From: Bacillota bacterium | GTDB lineage: Bacteria > Bacillota > Clostridia > Christensenellales > Aristaeellaceae | Length of the DNA stretch: 24,862 nt | Direction of reading: 5' to 3' | NCBI GenBank assembly: GCA_023413135.1 | Contig: JAEZQK010000047.1 | Location: forward strand, 1 to 24,862 | Shown here: positions 19,562-24,862 of the stretch, piece by piece | Position numbering within the stretch: the first letter of the stretch is position 1 | Layout of the letters: each line of letters starts with the position of its first letter | The notes under the pieces: model-generated | The model's input: only the letters and a program-made list of their open reading frames with translations | What the model was told of the DNA's origin: nothing | Database searches by the model: none | Position numbers and translations under genes: made by a program

Positions 19562-22500
19562 GATGACCAGCTCTTCCTTTCTTCCTCTTCTCTCAGTTCC
19601 CGCATTTGCTTCACGAATTTTTCCCGTTCTTCCTCCAGCACCTTTTTCACGCCCGTTGCGTCCGCCGCGGTGATCACCGGTGCGAACACCACCTTCATAT
19701 TGTTTTGATACGTGGTCCCGCCCCCCAGCCCCCCGCTGGCCTCTATCAGCTCCGCCCACGAAAAACCGCTGGCCAGCCTGGCTCCGTTTAGCAGTTCCGC
19801 CGTCCGCTGCGTGTGGCTTTCCGGTATCGCCCATTCCGGCCCGGCCTCCCCGAAGATGGAAGCCTCCACCGCCCGGCCGCCGTCAGCGAATTTCGCCGTT
19901 GGGATTCCACCCACTATTCCGGCAATATCCAGCCCCGGCCTGCCTCCATCCCCTCCGGTTACGCTCCCGGGACCAATATTTTGCTGAAAGCTTTGATTGA
20001 AGGCATTGGCCGCTTCCGCCCCCAAGCTTCCCGCCTGTGCTACAAGGCTGCCGAATGCGTCACGGATCAGGCTTCCGTTAGGCGCCACCATCCCGATTTT
20101 GTTCATGTATTCTTCCATTAGCAAATCGGTGATGTACCGTTCCATATATTCCGGCGTGATGAACTCAGGAATATCAAATTCCCTTCCGGCTTGCTCTTCG
20201 TGATACTCCGCAAAGCCCTTCCAGAATTCTGTGTCCTGTGTTTCTCGTAATTGCAGCCCCCAGGCCGCGCTTTCCTCCAGCCACTTGTTAAGCGCCTGGG
20301 CGTTGATAATGGCGGCATCTGTTTCCTTCCGTTCCTTGAACTGGCTTGTATAGTCATCTCCCTGTCCTAATCCCAAAGCCTCCCCGAAGGCGTGTGTTAG
20401 CAGGTTCTTTGGTTCGCCGCCCAGAATGATCTGCGCCATTTCCTTCATTTGCTCAAGGCTTGCGATCCACTCCGGTATTGCCTCTCCTTGCCCGGCATAC
20501 CAGTTTTTTGCCTCTTCCGCGTCTGGAAGCAGCTTTTCCATCAACGGCCACCAAGCCTTGAATGCCGTGAAAGCACTTGCATCAACCTCCGGCAGATTCC
20601 CTCCAACAATTGCGTCCGCCAGCAGATTTTCAAATGACTTCCCCGGATTTTCACGCATGAGCCGCGACACTTCATCATCCAGTGCCGTTCCGTAACCCCA
20701 CAGTTCATCAAAATGCCCCTGGAATACCGTTTCCATGAAGCGAACAGCAGCGGCGGCATTGTTTTCATTGTTCTCTATGATGAGCCCCTGGCCTCTTTGC
20801 CTGGTCTCCTGAACAATGTCCTCCAGTTCCTTGTCGGTATACTGCCCTTTACCCTCCTTGTCAGCCGCACGTTCCGCAGCTATGATATAACCGATCGTTT
20901 CGTCAAGATACGCATTCGTGGATTCAGTGACTTCCGCCCGCTGTTTTGCAAACTCCTCCATGGTTGTCTCAACAGCATCGAATCCCAGCCTCATACCTCT
21001 CTGAAGTGTTGCCTCCACTTCAGCGGCATTGATAATACTTTGAATCTGTGCGTTGATCTGGTTCAGCCTGTCTATTTCCGACCGAATGGCTGCCCATTCT
21101 TCATTGCTTAGTTCGTTGTCCCCTTCAAGCCCTTTAGCAATTTGGCTTCTGATCGACTTCCCTACATTTTCCGCTTCTGCGTAAAGGCCAGCAAAGTACC
21201 CGTCAAGCGTTCCTTTGATGGAAGCGGCTTGCGTAGGGTCATCAGCGAACAGCAGGTCGACAAAACCGGTTATCTGCATCTGTTTGCTTTTGATTCCCTT
21301 TTGTACCTCCCCCACCATCTGATCGCCCAATGTAAAGAGCTTACCTGCTGTATCTGGATCGATGGTCTGCCCGAACACCACCGCGCTTTGAATATCCCCC
21401 GAAAGTTGCTGCAGCAGCCCCTGATACTTGGTCCCCGCATCCTCCGAGGCCTGTCCGTACTTGTCCAGGTTGGCAAGCGCCGTGCCCATCCCCCCGTCCA
21501 GGGAGCTTACCGCGGTTTTCAGCGCCTCCGCACTGACCCCCAGCACACCGAAATGCCGCTGTATGGCGTTATACCTTTCCGACCTGGCCATCAGCTCCAG
21601 GTTGCTCACGATCAGCCCAAGCACCACCGCCCCGGTCACCACCGCGCCGAACGGCGACCCGATGAATGCCAGGATCCCCGCCAGCCCCTTCAGCGTCAGC
21701 CCCGCGAACATGGCGGCCGGCCCCATGAATCCGATGGCCGCCGCCACGTCTATGAGAAAGTTTTTTGCTTCTGGCGGCATTTCCGATATGGCCAGCGATA
21801 AATCCCGAACAGACCCCGCCCATAGCTTGATCCTGTCATCAAGCTCCTCCCCGAAGGAAAGTTTCAGTTCATCGGCAGCATTGGTTAGCCTGCGCAACGC
21901 ACCGCCAATCCCGCTTTCCCTGGTATCCGCCATGCGCTTGGCCGCGCTCTCTGTGTGCTCCAGCGCTTCCGCGATCCGCTCATAGGAGATATCCAGTTCA
22001 CCCATCAGGTTGGTGGCAGCGGACAGCGTGCGTTTGGGGAAGATGTTCCCCAATACTTCGTTCCGCTTCTGCTCCGTCATGGCATCGGTGATGGTCTTCA
22101 GATCCCACAGGATGTCGATCATCGGGCGAAGCTTGCCCGTTGCCGTATCGTACACCCGCAAGCCCATTTCATCTATCTGCTTTGATGCGTTTGTGAGGTT
22201 GACGCCCTCCAGCGCCTCCTCCATCTCCTCCTCCGTGAAGGCAAGCTCCTGCATCACCTGGGCGGCGCCTTTGGTGGGAGCCACAAGCGCCAGCATCACG
22301 TTGCGCAGGTAAGTACCGGCTTCCGAGCCCTCTTGACCGCGCTGGGCCATCATGGCCAGCATGGTCATCAGTTCCGTGGTGCCGCCCTTGGCATAACGGC
22401 TGATGCCGCCCAGCCGCTCCACCGCTTCGCCCATGCTCTCTATGTCCGTTTTGCTGCTCGACGCGGCCACGGCCAGGTGGTCTATCAGGCTCCCGGCCTC

Positions 22501-22965
22501 ATTGAGCGGCGTGCCGGTGGAATACAGTATCGTCAGCAGTTGGTCCATGGCCGTTTCCAGCGCCATGTTCCCCGCCGCCGCCATGTTTAGCACATCCGGC
22601 AATAGCTCAATGTTTTCTTTGTATTCAAGGCCTGCCTCCGCGCCGTAGGCCAGCGCCTCCGCCGAGGAGGTGGCGGAATACCGGGTGGTTTTCCCGGCAT
22701 TCCGGGCCGCTTTCTCCACCGCCAGCAGCTGATCCTCCGTCAGCGTGGATACGGCCTGTATGTACCGCATGGCGTCATCAAAGCCCGCGTAAAGCTTCGT
22801 GACATCCTTCCCGGTCCTCAAAATGGGCTGGCTCACCTGGTTCACGCTAGCAGCCACCGCAAGTGTTTTGTTCGCCAGCCCGTCCAGCGCCGCGGCCAAT
22901 GGCCCGAAGGAAGAATCTATCCGTCCGGATAATACGATTTGAGTCTGCAGCTGCTGTTGGGCCAT
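19558..22965 (-). CDS. phage tail tape measure protein
   Basis: The ATG at 22965 (MAQQQLQTQIVLSG) is preceded by AAGGGAG; the open frame upstream to 23079 runs through two terminators and a repeat and is not used. The 1135-aa product has the TP901-type core: FDDAMRYIQAVSTLTEDQLL, AEALAYGAEAGLEYKENIEL, MAAAGNMALETAMDQLLTIL, LSAATNLMGEL. A hydrophobic stretch (about 390-450, GFMGPAAMFAGLTLKGLAGI ... GAVVTGAVVLGLIVSNLEL) follows, then long helical regions. The C-terminal part has FADGGRAVEASIFGEAGPEW, the usual end block before tail protein X. It sets tail length, is ejected with the DNA, and often contacts the host membrane. Confidence 0.93.
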   Translation of the reverse strand: MAQQQLQTQIVLSGRIDSSFGPLAAALDGLANKTLAVAASVNQVSQPILRTGKDVTKLYAGFDDAMRYIQAVSTLTEDQLLAVEKAARNAGKTTRYSATSSAEALAYGAEAGLEYKENIELLPDVLNMAAAGNMALETAMDQLLTILYSTGTPLNEAGSLIDHLAVAASSSKTDIESMGEAVERLGGISRYAKGGTTELMTMLAMMAQRGQEGSEAGTYLRNVMLALVAPTKGAAQVMQELAFTEEEMEEALEGVNLTNASKQIDEMGLRVYDTATGKLRPMIDILWDLKTITDAMTEQKRNEVLGNIFPKRTLSAATNLMGELDISYERIAEALEHTESAAKRMADTRESGIGGALRRLTNAADELKLSFGEELDDRIKLWAGSVRDLSLAISEMPPEAKNFLIDVAAAIGFMGPAAMFAGLTLKGLAGILAFIGSPFGAVVTGAVVLGLIVSNLELMARSERYNAIQRHFGVLGVSAEALKTAVSSLDGGMGTALANLDKYGQASEDAGTKYQGLLQQLSGDIQSAVVFGQTIDPDTAGKLFTLGDQMVGEVQKGIKSKQMQITGFVDLLFADDPTQAASIKGTLDGYFAGLYAEAENVGKSIRSQIAKGLEGDNELSNEEWAAIRSEIDRLNQINAQIQSIINAAEVEATLQRGMRLGFDAVETTMEEFAKQRAEVTESTNAYLDETIGYIIAAERAADKEGKGQYTDKELEDIVQETRQRGQGLIIENNENNAAAAVRFMETVFQGHFDELWGYGTALDDEVSRLMRENPGKSFENLLADAIVGGNLPEVDASAFTAFKAWWPLMEKLLPDAEEAKNWYAGQGEAIPEWIASLEQMKEMAQIILGGEPKNLLTHAFGEALGLGQGDDYTSQFKERKETDAAIINAQALNKWLEESAAWGLQLRETQDTEFWKGFAEYHEEQAGREFDIPEFITPEYMERYITDLLMEEYMNKIGMVAPNGSLIRDAFGSLVAQAGSLGAEAANAFNQSFQQNIGPGSVTGGDGGRPGLDIAGIVGGIPTAKFADGGRAVEASIFGEAGPEWAIPESHTQRTAELLNGARLASGFSWAELIEASGGLGGGTTYQNNMKVVFAPVITAADATGVKKVLEEEREKFVKQMRELREEEERKSWSS

Positions 22966-22991
22966 TCTTACCGCTCCCTTCATTTGCGCAT

Positions 22992-23016
22992 AAAAAAGCC
23001 TCCTTTTGAAAGGAGG
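22992..23016 (-). terminator. terminator directly ahead of the tape measure gene
   Basis: On the minus strand CCTCCTT, TCAA and AAGGAGG are followed by CTTTTTT. It overlaps an R1-like repeat (22999-23035, ending GGCGCGAGGCGCCGGAGG). It lies only 27 bases before the tape measure ATG, which would cut off transcription entering from upstream. Confidence 0.7.
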
Positions 23017-23035
23017 TGGCGCGAGGCGCCGGAGG
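22999..23035. repeat. dispersed repeat R1, divergent copy
   Basis: CCTCCTTTTGAAAGGAGGTG, then GCGCGAGGCGCCGGAGG, has the same two-hairpin layout as R1 (arms, then GGCGC..GCGCC, then GGATG/GGAGG). The first hairpin of this copy doubles as the terminator at 22992-23016. Confidence 0.6.
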
Positions 23036-23056
23036 ATTGTCCTAAAAAAGCGCAGC

Positions 23057-23086
23057 AAAAAAGGAAGGGGCTTTCGCACCTTCCTT
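23057..23086 (-). terminator. terminator of the fibre/XkdX cassette
   Basis: On the minus strand AAGGAAGG and CCTTCCTT pair around TGCGAAAGCC (which can form an inner GC/GC pair over GAAA), followed by TTTT. It lies 33 bases behind the XkdX-like stop and 41 bases ahead of the second terminator. Confidence 0.85.
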
Positions 23087-23118
23087 AAAGTTATCTTTCC
23101 TACAAGCAGCCGATAGCG

Positions 23119-23268
23119 TTACACCGTTACAGCCTTGTCCAACCCGCCTTGCGGTGTGGCAAGAATCATGTCGCACTCCGCCTGTGTAATGTATAAAGGC
23201 ACATAGCTTCTGACCTTAGATTCGTTGATCCGTGCCATGATCCACATGTTCAAGATAAACTGATACAT
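23119..23268 (-). CDS. XkdX-like small tail protein
   Basis: This 49-aa gene reads MYQFILNMWIMARINESKVR, SYVPLYITQAECDMILATPQ, GGLDKAVTV. The pattern 'M-x-x-F-I-x-N-M-W-I-M-x-R-I-(N/D)-E ... Y-I-T-x-x-E-x-x-x-I-L-A-T-P-Q' is that of short XkdX-type proteins encoded behind tail fibres in Gram-positive phages. The ATG at 23268 overlaps the upstream stop by one base (TAATG), with GGAGGG eight bases ahead. A terminator follows. Role unknown; it probably helps fibre assembly. Confidence 0.8.
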   Translation of the reverse strand: MYQFILNMWIMARINESKVRSYVPLYITQAECDMILATPQGGLDKAVTV

Positions 23269-23624
23269 TAAAACATCCCTCCCATTTGTAAGTCCATCAA
23301 AAAAAGCAGCGCGTCTTCGGCTGCTTGTAGGCGGGTTTTCAACTTTTCCTCTAAAGTTGGCTCCGGGGATGGAAGGGCGGCTCTGTCCTCTTCGATTTCC
23401 TCCGTTGTGCGCTCCACCACCTTCTCACCATCCCATTGGTAGCACGGAATGCCTTCCTCAGTAAGTGTTGGCCCAGGCAGGTAATTCCCTTGGGCATGGG
23501 CGTAGCGGTCACCCTCGCCTTCGTCAATCTGCGTCCATCCATTCGGGTCTAGCAGAAATATGCTGCTTTGGGGCCCATCAACGATCCGGCCACCACCATC
23601 AACCTTCGCATATACAATAGCCAC
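23268..23624 (-). CDS. 118-aa phage protein downstream of tail fibre
   Basis: The start is GTG at 23624 with a perfect AAGGAGGTGA four bases upstream. The 118-aa product begins MAIVYAKVDGGGRIVDGPQS and has DRYAHAQGNYLPGPTLTEEG with a short CYQWDGEKVVERT strand, then an acidic helical tail (EEKLKTRLQAAEDALLFLMD) that may form a coiled coil. Proteins of this plan commonly sit between a fibre and an XkdX gene in clostridial and bacillus phages and resemble fibre chaperones, but no activity can be read from the sequence. It is coupled to the XkdX-like gene by overlap. Confidence 0.75.
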   Translation of the reverse strand: MAIVYAKVDGGGRIVDGPQSSIFLLDPNGWTQIDEGEGDRYAHAQGNYLPGPTLTEEGIPCYQWDGEKVVERTTEEIEEDRAALPSPEPTLEEKLKTRLQAAEDALLFLMDLQMGGMF

Positions 23625-23636
23625 GCGCTCACCTCC

Positions 23637-24862
23637 TTAATAGATTTCAGCGTCAAGTAATAACTTACAATTCTCAATGGAGCCAGTAATGTTTGTTCCT
23701 GCTGGGAACAGTGTAGTGTTTGGGTTGGGAAAACTTACAATAACGCTACCGTCACAGATACTGTACATTGTATATACAGTTCCGGCGTTTGTTGCTTGCC
23801 CGTTTTTTCCACGCAGGTATATTGCTCCTGAGCTATCGTTGATCAAACTAGGGGTAACCCTCATAGCTGTTGGAATTGCAAAAGACAGGTATATGGGAGT
23901 GCCGTTCGCGCTGACCCCGCCAACGCCCATAACGCTTGCTGGGGAGACCAACTTTGTAGTGTACCTTTGGCACATCGCCAATTCTTCTGCATATGAGCGG
24001 GGAACAAAAGGAGTTGCTATCCCACCTACTTCGACCTTTGCCCACATAATATCTACAATACTTCCTGGAAGCGCGGCTATTGCAAAAAATGATGATGTTT
24101 GCGTTCCGTCAAGGTATACCGTAGTAGAATAAGCCTTATAACCCGAACCGTCTGCATAAAAATTAACATAACCTAGTGTCGTTTCGCCATTGTTTGCATA
24201 TACACCTATAGTCCCCCCCGCTGCTATTTTTGCATAGAAAGTAAGCGTGTAATACCCAACAAAACTTTTAGGATCTTCCACACGCTGGATTAGATAAGAA
24301 GTACCCCCGGATGTTGGCGCACGCAGTTCAATATACCCATTCGGGTCGGCGTATAAATGGTATCCGGTACTCCCTGCTGTCACTGTTAATAACCATCTAT
24401 CAACGGTGTATTTGCCGGTTACATTATAGTCGTAGGCTGCACGCTGATTAACGAAATTACGGAAGTTCCCATTGATCAGCAGGTTTGGGTTCGATGGCAC
24501 CCCGATTACTTGTCCTTGATACTCAAAGCCCCAGCCCGGGGGCAGCATGAACCGGTTGGCGGTAGCGGCGATCCGCCCCAAAGCGGCCCGATCATTGCGG
24601 AAATCGAACAGCTTTGCGGAAGGCATGATGCTGGTCTGATAGGTCGATGTCTGCCCCACGGTGTCCCTCAACGTAATAAGCACCTCATAGGCATACGCGA
24701 TACTTACCCCTGTCGCAATTACTGACGTGGCTCCACTTGTCAGCGTCGTTGCAGTGCTCCAGGAGGACGCACCAGACTGTCTATACTGTGCCTGCTTCAC
24801 AGTGATGGCGTTTCCTGTCAGAGATGTGATGGCAAATGTGGCACCCACAGTAATGCACGTAC
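23637..24862 (-). CDS. C-terminal part of a long phage tail/fibre protein (partial)
   Basis: The frame is open to the right window edge (… TCITVGATFAITSLTGNAIT), so the protein continues upstream and the GTG at 24848 is not a real start. The N-terminal part has SIAYAYEVLITLRDTVGQTS followed by IMPSAKLFDFRNDRAALGRI, the 'D-x-x-G-x-T/S ... I-P-x-x-x-x-x-D-F-x-x-x-x-x-A-x-G-x-x-A' block of DUF859-type minor structural proteins. NPNLLINGNF follows with VNQRAAYDYNVTGKYTVDRW, a jelly-roll domain common at fibre tips that bind surface sugars. The C-terminus (about 120 aa) resembles fibre heads. It precedes the 118-aa and XkdX-like genes by 12 bases. Confidence 0.85.
   Translation of the reverse strand, partial: TCITVGATFAITSLTGNAITVKQAQYRQSGASSWSTATTLTSGATSVIATGVSIAYAYEVLITLRDTVGQTSTYQTSIMPSAKLFDFRNDRAALGRIAATANRFMLPPGWGFEYQGQVIGVPSNPNLLINGNFRNFVNQRAAYDYNVTGKYTVDRWLLTVTAGSTGYHLYADPNGYIELRAPTSGGTSYLIQRVEDPKSFVGYYTLTFYAKIAAGGTIGVYANNGETTLGYVNFYADGSGYKAYSTTVYLDGTQTSSFFAIAALPGSIVDIMWAKVEVGGIATPFVPRSYAEELAMCQRYTTKLVSPASVMGVGGVSANGTPIYLSFAIPTAMRVTPSLINDSSGAIYLRGKNGQATNAGTVYTMYSICDGSVIVSFPNPNTTLFPAGTNITGSIENCKLLLDAEIY

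Noticed and set aside
22966..23079. Open upstream extension of the tape measure gene
   Set aside because: It would translate an R1-type repeat and a terminator hairpin; the ATG at 22965 has a binding site and a normal protein start.

Overview
The window looks like the chromosome of a Gram-positive anaerobe of the class Clostridia carrying accessory and prophage DNA. Supporting this are strong GGAGG-type ribosome binding sites, a Firmicutes-type LexA box (GAAC-N4-GTTC), a Gram-positive phage holin and NlpC/P60 endolysin, and GC-rich prophage genes beside AT-rich cargo. No integrase, terminase, capsid gene or attachment site is visible, so element borders cannot be fixed.

Layout. (1) Positions 1-3190 are relatively AT-rich and read mostly on the minus strand: a frameshifted remnant, a VOC-domain protein with a clear promoter, a truncated zinc-ribbon membrane protein, a second remnant, and a 327-aa protein of unknown function. 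Two copies of a ~100-bp repeat with a 13-bp-stem hairpin sit just behind the two remnants. (2) Positions 3190-8000 are GC-rich and read on the plus strand: a 188-aa accessory protein, an ArdC-type antirestriction metalloprotease, two small proteins, a Y-family DNA polymerase behind a LexA box, and a 187-aa unknown. (3) Positions 7993-8901 (minus) encode an ATP-dependent DNA ligase. (4) Positions 9059-9826 (minus) hold a self-contained TIR-domain gene with its own promoter and terminator, just behind the phage late-operon terminator. (5) Positions 9952-22965 (minus) are a contractile-tail phage late region. In transcription order it holds tape measure, tail protein X, a tube/connector-type protein, gp25, baseplate J, tail protein I, a collar-type fibre, a giant fibronectin-III repeat fibre, endolysin, holin and a small membrane protein. 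(6) Positions 23119-24862 (minus) are the 3' end of a different fibre cassette (long tail protein cut by the window edge, 118-aa protein, XkdX-like protein). It ends in two tandem terminators directly before the tape measure gene.

The most striking observation is two type I hammerhead self-cleaving ribozymes in successive intercistronic gaps of the ArdC operon (4260-4321 and 5344-5409). Each begins within a few bases of the upstream stop codon. Stems I, II and III and the CUGAUGA/GAAA core can be drawn base by base in both, and the stems differ in sequence while keeping their pairing. A decayed third copy lies at the same position behind the next gene. The cluster would therefore be co-transcribed and then cut by its own RNA into separate messages for antirestriction and small accessory proteins. 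Other notable points are the autonomous TIR cassette, the fibre cassette upstream of the tape measure, the apparent lack of baseplate hub and spike genes, seven near-identical 306-bp repeats in the fibre gene, and four families of short palindromic repeats filling the gaps between late genes.
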